A DNA stretch of 64,000 bases, taken from Branchiostoma lanceolatum. Taxonomy: Eukaryota > Chordata > Leptocardii > Amphioxiformes > Branchiostomatidae. Location: the NCBI RefSeq assembly GCF_035083965.1, contig NC_089724.1, forward strand, positions 6,860,501-6,924,500, given 5' to 3'. Each line of letters begins with the position of its first letter. The first letter of the stretch is position 1. Both the position numbers and the translations under genes were made by a program. Positions 12,501-27,500 of the stretch are shown here, piece by piece. The notes below the pieces were generated by a model. It was not told where the DNA came from, ran no database searches, and saw only the letters and a program-made list of their open reading frames with translations.

Positions 12501-15500
12501 GTACTTTTTTGTAGTAATTTTCGTAAACATACGCTGAATACAAGTATTATGTCTAAAGAGTTCGCAAGACATGGAAAACAAAAAGGTCAAAAAAACGCCA
12601 AAAAAATCTTATTGGCTGGTGGAAATGTGTGAATAGTAGTCTGTTTCGTTGTGCGTTACCGTAGTGGTTGGTTGAGTCGTCCGTAGTGTTGTCGATACTG
12701 ATGTTGGCTGTGTGATTAGTAATGTGGATTTGTCAGTTGTCTTGTGTGTGGTAAGAGCAGTTGTTTCTGTTGTTGTCATTGGACTTGTACTTAAGGTCGT
12801 ATGTCTCTGTATTAAAATCATGATAGAAGGATTTAGAAGGCAAGTGAAAGAAAACGGTGAAGTCTATCGGACCAAAGGTTCAAAAGAGATGGTTGGTCTT
12901 GATTAAAAGTAAACGTTTATTTTATTGCTTTACCGTAGTGGTGGGTTGAGTCGTCCGTCGCGTTGTCAATACTGTTGTTGGCGGCTGTGTTGTTACAAGT
13001 GTGGATTCGTCAGTTGTCTTCTGCGTAGTATGAAGAGTTGTGGCCATTGTAGTCTTTTGGCTTGTACTTAAGGTAGTTGGCATCTACATTATGTCAAAAA
13101 GTAAAAGGATGTTTGTTTAATTTTTAGTAGTAACGTTCGTAAGCATACGCTGAATTCTAGTATCATGTCTAAAGAGTTTGGAAGACTTGGAAAACAAAAT
13201 GGTCAAGAAACCGTCAAGGAGAATCTTAGTGGCTGGGGGCAATGTGTAAACAGTAGTCTATTTCCTTGTGCGTTACCGTAGTGGTTTGAGTTTGAGTCGT
13301 ACTTAGTGTTGTCGATGCTGGCGTTGGCTCTGTGGTTAGTATTGTGGTTTCGTCAGTCGTCTTGTGTGTCGTTAACAGTTTTAGTAAAAGTAAAAGTTCA
13401 TTTTATTACTTTACCGTAGTGGTGGGTTGAGTCGTCCGTCGCGTTGTCAATACTGTTGTTGGCGGCTGTGTTGTTACAAGTGTGGAATCGTCAGTTGTTT
13501 TTTGCGTAGTATGAAGAGTTGTGGCCATTGTAGTCTTTTGGCTTGTACTTAAGGTAGTTGGCACCTACATTATGTCAAAAAGTAAAAGAATGTTTGTGTA
13601 ATCGTTAGTAGTAATGTTCGTAAACATACGCTGAATTCAAGTATTATGTCTTAAGCGTTTGGAAGACTTGGGAAACAAAAAGGTAAAAAAAAACGCCAAA
13701 ATAATTTTATTGGCTGGTGGAAATGTGTAAATAGTAGGCTGTTTCGTTGTGCGTTACCGTAGTGATCGGTTGAGTCGTCCGTAGTGTTGTCGATACTGAT
13801 GTTGGCTGTGTGTTTAGTAATGTGGATTCGTCAGTTGTCTTGTGTGTGGTAAGAGCACTTGTTTCTGTTGTTGTCATTGGACTTGTACTTAAGGTCGTTT
13901 TTCTCTGTATTAAAATCATGATAGAAGGATTTAGAAGGCCAGTGAAAGAAAACGGTGAAGTCTATCCAACCAAAGGTTCAAAAGAGATGGTTGGTCTTGA
14001 TTAAAAGTAAACGTTTATTTTATTGCTTTACCGTAGTGGTGGGTTGAGTCGTCCGTCGCGTTGTCAATACTGTTGTTGGCGGCTGTGTTGTTACAAGTGT
14101 GGATTCGTCAGTTGTCTTTTGCGTAGTATGAAGAGTTGTGACCATTGTAGTCTTTTGGCTTGTACTTAAGGTAGTTGGCATCTACATTATGTCAAAAAGT
14201 AAAGGGTGTTTGTGTAATTTTTAGTAGTAATGTTCGTAAACATCCACTGAATTCAAGTATCTTGTCTAAAGAGTTTGGAAAACTTGGAAAACAAAAAGGT
14301 CAAGAAACCGTCAAAAAAATCTTATTGGCTGGGGGAAATGTATAAATAGTAGTCTGTTTCGTTGTAAGTTACCGTAGTGGTTGGTGGTGGAGTCGTCCGT
14401 AGTGTTGTCGATACTGATGTAGGCTGTGTGATTAGTAATGTGGATTCGTCAGTTGTCTTGTGCGTCGTTAGAGCAGTTGTTTCTGTTGTTGTCATTGGGC
14501 TTGTATTCAAGGTCGTATGTCTCTGTTTTGAAATCATGATAGAAGGATTTAGAAGGCCAGTGAAATAAAATGGTGAAGTCTATCGGACCAAAGGTTCAAA
14601 AGAGATGGTCGGTCTTGATTAAAAGTTAAAATTTATTTTATTGCTTTACCGTAGTGGTGGGTTGAGTCGTCCGTCGCGTTGTCAACACTGTTGTTGGTGG
14701 CTGTGTTGATACAAGTGTGGATTCGTCAGTTGTTTTTTGCGTAGTATGAAGAGTTGTGGCCATTGTAGTCTTTTGGCTTGTACTTAAGGTAGTTGGCATC
14801 TACATTATGTCAAAAAGTAAAATGATGTTTGTGTAATTTTTAGTAGTAACGTTCGTAAAGATACCCTGAATTCAAGTATTATGTCTAAAGAGTTTGGAAA
14901 ACTTGGGAAAAAAAAAGGTCAAGAAACCGTCAAGGAGAATCTTATTGGCTGGGGGAAATGTATAAATAGTAGTCTTTTTCGTTGTGCGTTACCGTAGTGG
15001 TTGGTGGTGGAGTCGTCCGTAGTGTTGTCGATACTGATGTTGGCTGTGTGGTTAGTAATGTGGATTCGTCAGTTGTCTTGTGCGTCGTTAGAGCAGTTGT
15101 TTCTGTTGTTGTCATTGGGCTTGTATTCAAGGTCGTATGTCTCTGTTTTGAAATCATGATAGAAGGATTTAGAAGGCCAGTGAAATAAAATGGTTATGAC
15201 TATCGGACCAAAGGTTCAAAAGAGATGGTCGGGCTTGATTAAAAGTTAAAATTTATTTTATTGCTTTACCGTAGTGGTGGGTTGAGTCGTCCGTCTCGTT
15301 GTCAATACTGTTGTTGGCGGCTGTGTTGTTACAAGTGTGGATTCGTCAGTTGTCTTTTGCGTAGTATGAAGAGTTGTGGCCATTGTAGTCTTTTGGCTTG
15401 TACTTAAGGTAGTTGGCATCTACATTATGTCAAAAAGTAAAATGATGTTTGTGTAATTTTTAGTAGTAACGTTCGTAAAGATACGCTGAATTCAAGTATT

Positions 15501-18500
15501 ATGTCTAAAGAGTTTGGAAAACTTGAAAAAACAAAAAGATCAAGAAACCGTCAAGGAGAATCTTATTGGCTGGGGGAAATGTATAAATAGTAGTCTGTTT
15601 CGTTGTGCGTTACCGAAGTGGTTGGTGGTGGAGTCGTCCGTAGTGTTGTCGATACTGATGTTGGTTGCGTGGTTAGTAATGTGGATTCGTCAGTTGTCTT
15701 GTGCGTCGTTAGAGCAGTTGTTTCTGTTGTTGTCATTGGGCTTGTATTCAAGGTCGTATGTCTCTGTTTTGAAATCATGATAGAAGGATTTAGAAGGCCA
15801 GTGAAAGAAAATGGTGATGACTATCTGACCAAAGGTTCAAAAGAGATGGTCGGTCTTGATTAAAAGTAAAAATTTATTTTATTGCTTTACCGTAGTGGTG
15901 GGTTGACTCGTCCGTCGCGTTGTCAATACTGTTGTTGGCGGCTGTACTGTTACAAGTGTGGATTCGTCAGTTGTCTTTTGCGTAGTATGAAGAGTTGTGG
16001 CCATTGTAGTCTTTTGGCTTGTACTTAAGGTAGTTGGCATCTACATTATGTCAAAAAGTAAAATGATGTTTGTGTAAGTTTTAGTAGTAACGTTCGTAAA
16101 GATACGCTGAATTCAAGTATCTTGTCTAAAGAGTTTGGAAAACTTGGAAAACAAAAAGGTCAAGAAACCGTCAAGGAGAATCTTATTGGCTGGGGGAAAT
16201 GTATAAATAGTAGTCTGTTTCGTTGTAAGTTACCGTAGTGGTTGGTGGTGGAGTCGTCTGTAGTGTTGTCGATACTGATGTTGGCTGTGTGGTTAGTAAT
16301 GTGGATTCGTCAGTTGTCTTGTGCGTCGTTAGAGCAGTTGTTTCTGTTGTTTTCAATGGGCTTGTATTCAAGGTCGTATGTCTCTGTTTTGAAATCATGA
16401 TAGAAGTATTTAGAAGGCCAGTGAAATAAAACGGTGAAGTCTATCTGACCAAAGGTTCAAAAGAGATGGTCGGGCTTGATTAAAAGTAAAAATTTATTTT
16501 ATTGCTTTACCGTAGTGGTGGGTTGAGTCGTCCGTCGCGTTGTCAATACTGTTGTTGGCGGCTGTGTTGTTACAAGTGTGGATTCGTCAGTTGTTTTTTG
16601 CGTAGTATGAAGAGTTGTGGCCATTGTAGTCTTTTGACTTGTACTTAAGGTAGTTGGCATCTACATTATGTCAAAAAGTAAAAGGATATTTGTGTAATTT
16701 TTAGTAGTAACGTTCGTAAACATACGCTAAATTCAAGTATCATGTCTAAAGAGTTTGGAAAACTTGAAAAACAAAAAGGTCAAGAAACCGTCAAGGAGAA
16801 TCTTATTGGCTGGGGGAAATGTATAAATAGTAGTCTTTTTCGTTGTGCGTTACCGTAGTGGTTGGTGGTGGAGTCGTCCGTAGTGTTGTCGATACTGATG
16901 TTGGCTGTGTGGTTAGTAATGTGGATTCGTCAGTTGTCTTGTGCGTCGTTAGAGCAGTTGTTTCTGTTGTTGTCATTGGGCTTGTATTCAAGGTCGTATG
17001 TCTCTGTTTTGAAATCATGATAGAAGGATTTAGAAGGCCAGTGAAATAAAATGGTGATGACTATCGGACCAAAGGTTCAAAAGAGATGGTCGGGCTTGAT
17101 TAAAAGTTAAAATTTATTTTATTGCTTTACCGTAGTGGTGGGTTGAGTCGTCCGTCTCGTTGTCAATACTGTTGTTGGCGGCTGTGTTGTTACAAGTGTG
17201 GATTCGTCAGTTGTCTTTTGCGTAGTATGAAGAGTTGTGGCCATTGTAGTCTTTTGGCTTGTACTTAAGGTAGTTGGCATCTACATTATGTCAAAAAGTA
17301 AAATGATGTTTGTGTAATTTTTAGTAGTAACGTTCGTAAAGATACGCTGAATTCAAGTATTATGTCTAAAGAGTTTGGAAAACTTGAAAAAACAAAAAGA
17401 TCAAGAAACCGTCAAGGAGAATCTTATTGGCTGGGGGAAATGTATAAATAGTAGTCTGTTTCGTTGTGCGTTACCGAAGTGGTTGGTGGTGGAGTCGTCC
17501 GTAGTGTTGTCGATACTGATGTTGGTTGCGTGGTTAGTAATGTGGATTCGTCAGTTGTCTTGTGCGTCGTTAGAGCAGTTGTTTCTGTTGTTGTCATTGG
17601 GCTTGTATTCAAGGTCGTATGTCTCTGTTTTGAAATCATGATAGAAGGATTTAGAAGGCCAGTGAAAGAAAATGGTGATGACTATCTGACCAAAGGTTCA
17701 AAAGAGATGGTCGGTCTTGATTAAAAGTAAAAATTTATTTTATTGCTTTACCGTAGTGGTGGGTTGACTCGTCCGTCGCGTTGTCAATACTGTTGTTGGC
17801 GGCTGTACTGTTACAAGTGTGGATTCGTCAGTTGTCTTTTGCGTAGTATGAAGAGTTGTGGCCATTGTAGTCTTTTGGCTTGTACTTAAGGTAGTTGGCA
17901 TCTACATTATGTCAAAAAGTAAAATGATGTTTGTGTAAGTTTTAGTAGTAACGTTCGTAAAGATACGCTGAATTCAAGTATCTTGTCTAAAGAGTTTGGA
18001 AAACTTGGAAAACAAAAAGGTCAAGAAACCGTCAAGGAGAATCTTATTGGCTGGGGGAAATGTATAAATAGTAGTCTGTTTCGTTGTAAGTTACCGTAGT
18101 GGTTGGTGGTGGAGTCGTCTGTAGTGTTGTCGATACTGATGTTGGCTGTGTGGTTAGTAATGTGGATTCGTCAGTTGTCTTGTGCGTCGTTAGAGCAGTT
18201 GTTTCTGTTGTTTTCAATGGGCTTGTATTCAAGGTCGTATGTGTCTGTTTTGAAATCATGATAGAAGTATTTAGAAGGCCAGTGAAATAAAACGGTGAAG
18301 TCTATCTGACCAAAGGTTCAAAAGAGATGGTCGGGCTTGATTAAAAGTAAAAATTTATTTTATTGCTTTACCGTAGTGGTGGGTTGAGTCGTCCGTCGCG
18401 TTGTCAATACTGTTGTTGGCGGCTGTGTTGTTACAAGTGTGGATTCGTCAGTTGTTTTTTGCGTAGTATGAAGAGTTGTGGCCATTGTAGTCTTTTGACT

Positions 18501-21500
18501 TGTACTTAAGGTAGTTGGCATCTACATTATGTCAAAAAGTAAAAGGATGTTTGTGTAATTTTTAGTAGTAACGTTCGTAAACATACGCTAAATTCAAGTA
18601 TCATGTCTAAAGAGTTTGGAAAACTTGAAAAACAAAAAGGTCAAGAAACCGTCAAAAAAATCTTATTGGCTGGAGGAAATGTATAAATAGCAGTCTGTTT
18701 CGTTGTAAGTTACCGTAGTGGTTGGTGGTGGAGTCGTCCGTAGTGTTGTCGATACTGATGTTGGCAGTGTGATTAGTAATGTGGATTCGTCAGTTGTCTT
18801 GTGCGCCGTTAGAGCAGTTGTTTCTGTTGTTGTCATTGGGCTTGTATTCAAGGTCGTATGTCTCTGTTTTGAAATCATGATAGAAGTATTTAGAAGGCCA
18901 GTGAAAGAAAATGGTGAAGTCTATCTGACCAAAGGTTCAAAAGAGATGGTCGGTCTTGATTAAAAGTTAAAATTTATTTTATTGCTTTACCGTAGTGGTG
19001 GGTTGAGTCGTCCGTCGCGTTGTCAATACTGTTGTTGGCGGCTGTACTGTTACAAGTGTGGATTCGTCAGTTGTCTTTTGCGTAGTATGAAGAGTTGTGG
19101 CCATTGTAGTCTTTTGGCTTGTTCTTAAGGTAGTTGGCATCTACATTATGTCAAAAAGTAAAATGATGTTTGTGTAATTCTTAGTAGTAACGTTCGTAAA
19201 CATACGCTGAATTCAAGTATCTTGTCTGAAGAGTTTGGAAAACTTGGAAAACAAAAAGGTCAAGAAACCGTCAAGGAGAATCTTATTGGCTGGGGGAAAT
19301 GTATAAATAGTAGTCTGTTTTGTTGTGCGTTACCGTAGTGGTTGGTGGTGGAGTCGTCTGTAGTGTTGTCGATACTGATGTATGTTGTGTGGTTAGTACT
19401 GTGGATTCGTCAGTTGTCTTGTGCGTCGTTAGATCAGTTGTTTCTGTTGTTTTCAATGGGCTTGTATTCAATGTCGTATGTCTCTGTTTTGAAATCATGA
19501 TAGAAGTATTTAGAAGGCCAGTGAAATAAAACGGTGAAGTCTATCTGACCAAAGGATCAAAAGAGATGGTCGGGCTTGATTAAAAGTAAAAATTTATTTT
19601 ATTGCTTTACCGTAGTGGTGGGTTGAGTCGTCCGTCGCGTTGTCAATACTGTTGTTGGCGGCTGTGTTGTTACAAGTGTGGATTCGTCAGTTGTCTTTTG
19701 CGTAGTATGAAGAGTTGTGACCATTGTAGTCTTTTGGCTTGTACTTAAGGTAGTTGGCATCTACATTATGTCAAAAAGTAAAATGATGTTTGTGTAATTT
19801 TTAGTAGTAACGTTCGTAAAGATACGCTGAATTCAAGTATTATGTCTAAAGAGTTTGGAAAACTTGGAAAACAAAAAGGTCAAGAAACCGTCAAAAAAAT
19901 CTTATTGGCTGGAGGAAATGTATAAATAGTAGTCTGTTTCGTTGTAAGTTACCGTAGTGGTTGGTGGTGGAGTCGTCCGTAGTGTTGTCGATACTGATGT
20001 TGGCAGTGTGATTAGTAATGTGGATTCGTCAGTTGTCTTGTGCGCCGTTAGAGCAGTTGTTTCTGTTGTTGTCATTGGGCTTGTATTCAAGGTCGTATGT
20101 CTCTGTTTTGAAATCATGATAGAAGTATTTAGAAGGCCAGTGGAAGAAAACGGTGAAGTCTATCTGACCAAAGGTTCAAAAGAGATGGTCGGTCTTGATT
20201 AAAAGTTAAAATTTATTTTGCTGCTTTACCGTAGTGGTGGGTTGAGTCGTCCGTCGCGTTGTCAATACTGTTGTTGGCGGCTGTACTGTTACAAGTGTGG
20301 ATTCGTCAGTTGTCTTTTGCGTAGTATGAAGAGTTGTGGCCATTGTAGTCTTTTGGCTTGTACTTAAGGTAGTTGGCATCTACATTATGTCAAAAAGTAA
20401 AAGGATGTTTGTGTAATTTTTAGTAGTAACGTTCGTAAAGATACGCTGAATTCAAGTATTATGTCTAAAGAGTTTGGAAAACTTGGAAAACAAAAAGGTC
20501 AAGAAACCGTCAAGGAGAATCTTATTGGCTGGGGGAAATGTATAAATAGTAGTCTGTTTCGTTGTGCGTTACCGTAGTGGTTGGTGGTGAATTCGTCCGT
20601 AGTGTTGTCGATACTGATGTTGGCTGTGTGGTTAGTAATGTGGATTCGTCAGTTGTCTTGTGAGTCGTTAGAGCAGTTGTTTCTGTTGTTGTCATTGGGC
20701 TTGTATTCAAGGTCGTATGTCTCTGTTTTGAAATCATGATAGAAGGATTTAGAAGGCCAGTGAAAGAAAATGGTGATGACTATCTGACCAAAGGTTCAAA
20801 AGAGATGGTCGGGCTTGATTAAAAGTTAAAATTTATTTTATTGCTTTACCGTAGTGGTGGGTTGAGTCGTCCGTCGCGTTGTCAATACTGTTGTTGGCGG
20901 CTGTGTTGTTACAAGTGTGGATTCGTCAGTTGTCTTTTGCGTAGTATGAAGAGTTGTGACCATTGTAGTCTTTTGGCTTGTACTTAAGGTAGTTGGCATC
21001 TACATTATGTCAAAAAGTAAAAGGATGCTTGTGTAATTTTTAGTAGTAACGTTCGTAAACATACGCTGAATTCAAGTATCTTGTCTAAAGAGTTTGGAAA
21101 ACTTGGAAAACAAAAAGGTCAAGAAACCGTCAAGGAGAATCTTATTGGCTGGGGGAAATGTATAAATAGTAGTCTGTTTCGTTGTTAGTTACCTTAGTGG
21201 TTGGTGGTGAAGTCGTCCGTAGTGTTGTCGATACTGATGTTGGCTGTGTGGTTAGTAATGTGGATTCGTCAGTTGTCTTGTGCGTCGTTAGAGCAGTTGT
21301 TTCTGTTGTTTTCAATGGGCTTGTATTCAAGGTCGTATGTCTCTGTTTTGAAATCATGATAGAAGTATTTAGAAGGCCAGTGGAAGAAAATGGTGAAGTC
21401 TATCTGACCAAAGGTTCAAAAGAGATGGTCGGGCTTGATTAAAAGTAAAAATTTATTTTATTGCTTTACCGTAGTGGTGGGTTGAGTCGTCCGTCGCGTT

Positions 21501-24500
21501 GTCAATACTGTTGTTGGCGGCTGTGTTGTTACAAGTGTGGATTCGTCAGTTGTTTTTTGCGTAGTATGAAGAGTTCTGGCCATTGTAGTCTTTTGGCTTG
21601 TACTTAAGGTAGTTGGCATCTACATTATGTCAAAAGGTAAAATGATGTTTGTGTAATTTTTGATAGTAACGTTCGTAAACATACGCTGAATTCAAGTATC
21701 ATGTCTAAAGAGTTTGGAAAACTTGAAAAACAAAAAGATCAAGAAACCGTCAAGGAGAATCTTATTGGCTCGGGGAAAAGTATAAATAGTAGTCTGTTTC
21801 GTTGTTAGTTACCGTAGTGGTTGGTGGTGGAGTCGTCCGTAGTGTTTTCGATACTAATGTTGGTTGTGTGATTAGTAATGTGGATTCGTCAGTTGTCTTG
21901 TGCGTCGTTAGAGCAGTTGCTTCTGTTGTTGTCATTGGACGTGTACTTAAGGCCGTATGTCTCTGTATTAAAACCATGATAGAAGGATTTAGAAGGCAAG
22001 TGAAAGAAAATGGTGATGACTATCAGACCAAAGGTTCAAAAGAGATGGTCGGTCTTGATTAAAAGTTAAAATTTATTTTATTGCTTTACCGTAGTGGTGG
22101 GTTGAGTCGTCCGTCGCGTTGTCAATACTGTTGTTGGCGGCTGTACTGTTACAAGTGTGGATTCGTCAGTTGTCTTTTGCGTAGTATGAAGAGTTGTGGC
22201 CATTGTAGTCTTTTGGCTTGTACTTAAGGTAGTTGGCATCTACATTATGTCAAAAAGTAAAAGGATGTTTGTGTAATTTTTAGTAGTAACGTTCGTAAAC
22301 ATACGCTGAATTCAAGTATCTTGTCTAAAGAGTTTGGAAAACTTGGAAAACAAAAAGGTCAAGAAACCGTCAAGGAGAATCTTATTGGCTGGGGGAAATG
22401 TATAAATAGTAGTCTGTTTCGTTGTGCGTTACCTTAGTGGTTGGTGGTGAAGTCGTCCGTAGTGTTGTCGATACTGATGTTGGCTGTGTGATTAGTAATG
22501 TGGATTCGTCAGTTGTCTTGTGCGTCGTTAGAGCAGTTGTTTCTGTTGTTGTCATTGGGCTTGTTTTCAAGGTCGTATGTCTCTGTTTTGAAATCATGAT
22601 AGAAGGATTTAGAAGGCCAGTGAAAGAAAATGGTGATGACTATCTGACCAAAGGTTCAAAAGAGATGGTCGGTCTTGATTAAAAGTTAAAATTTATTTTA
22701 TTTCTTTACCGTAGTGGTGGGTTGAGTCGTCCGTCGCGTTGTCAATACTGTTGTTGGCGGCTGTACTGTTACAAGTGTGGATTCGTCAGTTGTCTTTTGC
22801 GTAGTATGAAGAGTTGTGGCCATTGTAGTCTTTTGGCTTGTACTTAAGGTAGTTGGCATCTACATTATGTCAAAAAGTAAAAGGATGTTTGTGTAATTTT
22901 TAGTAGTAACGTTCGTAAACATACCCTGAATTCAAGTATCATGTCTAACGAGTTTGGAAGACTTGGAAAACAAAAAGGGCAAAAAACCTTCAAGAGAATC
23001 TTATTGGCTAGGGGTAATGTGTAAACAGTAGTCTATTTCGTTGTGTGTTACCGTAGTGGTTGATGGAGTCGTCCGTAGTGTTGTCGATACTGATGTTGGC
23101 TGTGTGGTTAGTAATGTGGATTCGCCAGTTGTCTTGTGTGTCGTTAGAGCAGTTGTTGCTCTTGTTGTTGTCATTGGGCTTGTACTTAAGGTCGTATGTG
23201 TCTGTTTTGAAATCATGATAGAAGTATTTAGAAGGCCAGTGAAAGAAAACGTCGAAGACTATCTGCCCAAAGGTTCAAAAGAGATGGTTGGTCTTGATTA
23301 AAAGTTCAAGTTTATTTTGTTTCTTTACCGTAATGGTGGGTTGAGTCGTCCGAAGCGTTGTCAATACTGTCGTTGGTGGCTGTGTTGTTACAAGTGTGGA
23401 TTCGTCAGTTGTCTTTTGCGTAGTATGAAGAGTTGTGGCCATTGTAGTCTTTTGGCTTGTACTCAAGGTAGTTGGCATCTACATTATGTCAAAAAAGTAC
23501 AAGGATGTTTGTGAAAGTTTCAGTCGTAAGGTTTGTAAACAAACCCTGAATTCAAGTATCATGTCTAAAGAGTTTGGAAGACTTGGAAAACAAAAACGCC
23601 AAAAAAACGTCAAGAGAATCTTATTGGCTGCGGCAATGTGTAAACAGTTGTCTGTTTCGTTGTGCGTTACCGTAGTGGTTGGTGGTGGAGTCGTCCGTAG
23701 TGTCGTCGATACTGATGTTGGCTGTGTGTTTATTAATGTGGATTCGCCAGTCGTATTGTGTGTCGTTAGAGCAGTTGTTGCTCTTGTTGTTGTCATTGGA
23801 CTTGTACTTAAGGTCGTATGTCTCTGTATGGAAATCATGATAGAAGTATTTAGAAGACAAGTGAAAGAAAACGTCGAAGATTATCGGACCCAAGGTTCAA
23901 AAGAGATGGTTGGTCTTGATTAAAAGTTAAAGTTTATCTTATTTCTTTACCGTAGTGGTGGGTTGCGTCGTCCGAAGCGTTGTCAATACTGTGGTTGGCG
24001 GCTGTGTTGTTACAAGTGTGGATTCGTCAGTTGTCTTTTGCGTAGTATGAAGAGTTGTGGCCATTGTAGTCTTTTGGCTTGTACTCAAGGTAGTTGGCAT
24101 CTACATTATGTCAAAAAAGTAAAAGGATGTTTGTGTAAGTTTCAGTCGTAAGGTTCGTAAACATACCCTGAATTCAAGTATCATGTCTAAAGAGTTTGGA
24201 AAACTTGGAAAACAAAAAGGGCAAAAAACCGTGAAGAGAATGTTATTGGTTGGTTGCAATGTGCAAACAGTAGTCTGTTTCGTTGTGCGTTACCGTAGTG
24301 TTTGGTTGAGTCGTCCGTAGTGTTGTCGATACTGATGTTGGATGTGTGGTTAGTAATGTGGATTCGCCAGTTGTCTTGTGTGTCGTTAGAGCAGTTGTCG
24401 CTCTTGTTGTTGTCATTGGACTTGTACTTAAGGTCGTATGTCTCTGTATTGACATCATAATAGAAGGAGTTCTACGGCCAGTCAAAGGAAAAGGTCAAGA

Positions 24501-27500
24501 ATCTCTAAAGAAAAGTTTCAAAGGAGAGGGTTCATCTTGATTAATAGTTTAAGTCTATTTTATTGATTTACCGTAGTGGTGGGTTGAGTCGTCCGTCGCG
24601 TTGTCAATACTGTCGTTGGCGGCTGTGTTGTTACAAATGTGGGTTCGTCAGTTGTCTTTTGCGTAGTATGAAGAGCTGTGGCCATTGTAGTCTTTTGTCT
24701 TGTACTCAAGGTAGTTGGCATCTACATTACGTCAAAAAGTAAAAGGATGTTTGTGTAATTTTTAGTAGTAATGTTCGTAAACATACGCTGAATTCAAGTA
24801 TCATGTCAAGAGAGTTTGGAAGACGTGGAAAACAAAAAAGGCAAAAAACCGTCAAGGGAATCCTATTGGCTGGGTGCAATGTGTAAACATTAGTCTATTT
24901 CATTGTGTGTTACCGTAGTGGTTGATGGAGTCGTCCGTAGTGTTGTCGATACTGATGTTGGCTGTGTGGTTATTAATGTGGATTCGCCAGTTGTCTTGTG
25001 TGTCGTTAGAGCAGTTGTTGCTCTTGTTGTTGTCATTGGGCTTGTACTTAAGGTCGTATGTGTCTGTTTTGAAATCATGATAGAAGTATTAAGAAGGCCA
25101 GTGAAAGAAAACGTCGAAGACTATCTGCCCAAAGGTTCAAAAGAGATGGTTGGTCTTGATTAAAAGTTCAAGTTTATTTTGTTTCTTTACCGTAATGGTG
25201 GGTTGAGTCGTCCGAAGCGTTGTCAATACTGTCGTTGGTGGCTGTGTTGTTACAAGTGTGGATTCGTCAGTTGTCTTTTGCGTAGTATGAAGAGTTGTGG
25301 CCATTGTAGTCTTTTGGCTTGTACTCAAGGTAGTTGGCATCTACATTATGTCAAAAAAGTACAAGGATGTTTGTGAAAGTTTCAGTCGTAAGGTTTGTAA
25401 ACAAACCCTGAATTCAAGTATCATGTCTAAAGAGTTTGGAAGACTTGGAAAACAAAAACGCCAAAAAAACGTCAAGAGAATCTTATTGGCTGCGGCAATG
25501 TGTAAACAGTTGTCTGTTTCGTTGTGCGTTACCGTAGTGGTTGGTGGTGGAGTCGTCCGTAGTGTCGTCGATACTGATGTTGGCTGTGTGTTTATTAATG
25601 TGGATTCGCCAGTCGTATTGTGTGTCGTTAGAGCAGTTGTTGCTCTTGTTGTTGTCATTGGACTTGTACTTAAGGTCGTATGTCTCTGTATGGAAATCAT
25701 GATAGAAGTATTTAGAAGACAAGTGAAAGAAAACGTCGAAGATTATCGGACCCAAGGTTCAAAAGAGATGGTTGGTCTTGATTAAAAGTTCAAGTTTATC
25801 TTATTTCTTAACCGTAGTGGTGGCTTGCGTCGTCCGAAGCGTTGTCAATACTGTCGTTGGCGGCTGTGTTGTTACAAGTGTGGATTCGTCAGTTGTCTTT
25901 CGCGTAGTATGAAGAGTTGTGGCCATTGTAGTCTTTTGGCTTGTACTCAAGGTAGTTGGCATCTACATTATGTCAAAAAAGTAAAAGGATGTTTGTGTAA
26001 GTTTTAGTCGTAAGGTTCGTAAACATACCCTGAATTCAAGTATCATGTCTAAAGAGTTTGGAAAACTTGGAAAACAAAAAGGGCAAAAAACCGTGAAGAG
26101 AATGTTATTGGTTGGTTGCAATGTGTAAACAGTAGTCTGTTTCGTTGTGCGTTACCGTAGTGTTTGGTTGAGTCGTCCGTAGTGTTGTCGATACTGATGT
26201 TGGATGTGTGGTTAGTAATGTGGATTCGCCAGTTGTCTTGTGTGTCGTTAGAGCAGTTGTCGCTCTTGTTGTTGTCATTGGACTTGTACTTAAGGTCGTA
26301 TGTCTCTGTATTGACATCATAATAGAAGGAGCTCTACGGCCAGTCAGAAAAGGTCAAGAATCTCTAAAGAAAAGTTTCAAAGGAGAGGGTTCATCTTGAT
26401 TAATAGTTTAAGTCTATTTTATTGATTTACCGTAGTGGTGGGTTGAGTCGTCCGTCGCGTTGGCAATAGTGTTTTTGGCGGCTGTGTTGTAACAAGTGTG
26501 GATTCGTCAGATGCCTTTTGAGTAGTATGAAGAGTTGTGGCCATTGTAGTCTTTTGGCTTGTACTTAAGGTGGTTGGCATCTACATTATGTCAAAAAGTA
26601 AAAGGATGCTTGTGTAAGTTTCAGTCGTAAGGTTCGTAAACATACCCTGAATTCAAGTATCATGTCTTAAGAGTTTGGAAGACTTGGAAAACAAAAAGGG
26701 CAAAAAACCTTCAAGAGAATCTTATTGGCTGGGGGCAATGTGTAAACAGTAGTCTGTTTCGTTGTGCGTTACCGTAGTGGTTGGTGGCGTCGTCCGTAGT
26801 GTTGTCGATACTGATTTTGGATGTGTGATTAGTAATGTGGATTCGCCAGTTGTCTTGTGTGTCGTTAGAGCAGTTGTTGCTCTTGTTGTTGTCATTGGAC
26901 TTGTACTTAAGGTCGTATGTCTCTGTTTTGAAATCATGATAGAAGTATTTAGAAGGCAGTTGAAAGAAAACGTCGAAGACTATCGGACCAAAGGTTCAAA
27001 AGAGATGGTTGGTCTTGATTAAAATTTAAAGTTTATCTTATTTCTTTACCGTAGTGGTGGGTTGCGTCGTCCGAAGCGTTGTCAATACTGTCGTAGGCGG
27101 CTGTGTTGTTACAAGTGTGGATTCGTCAGTTGTCTTTTGCGTAGTTTGAAGAGTTGTGGCCATTGTAGTCTTTTGGCTTGTACTCAAGGTAGTTGGCATC
27201 TACATTATGTCAAAAAGTAAAAGGATGTTTGTGTAATTTTTAGTCGTAAGGTTCGTAAACATACCCTGAATTCAAGTATCATGTCTTAAGAGTTTGGAAG
27301 ACTTGGAAAACAAAAAGGGCAAAAAACCGTCAAGGGAATCTTATTGGTTTCTTTACCGTAGTTTCGGATGGGGATGTATGTACAGTTGAGGATACTGCAG
27401 TTGGCTTTGTGGTCGCTAGTGTAGATTTGTCAGTTGTGGGCATCGTTGTTCTATGACTTGTACTTAAGGTAGTTTGTCTCTATATTTGAAAAAAAGGAGA

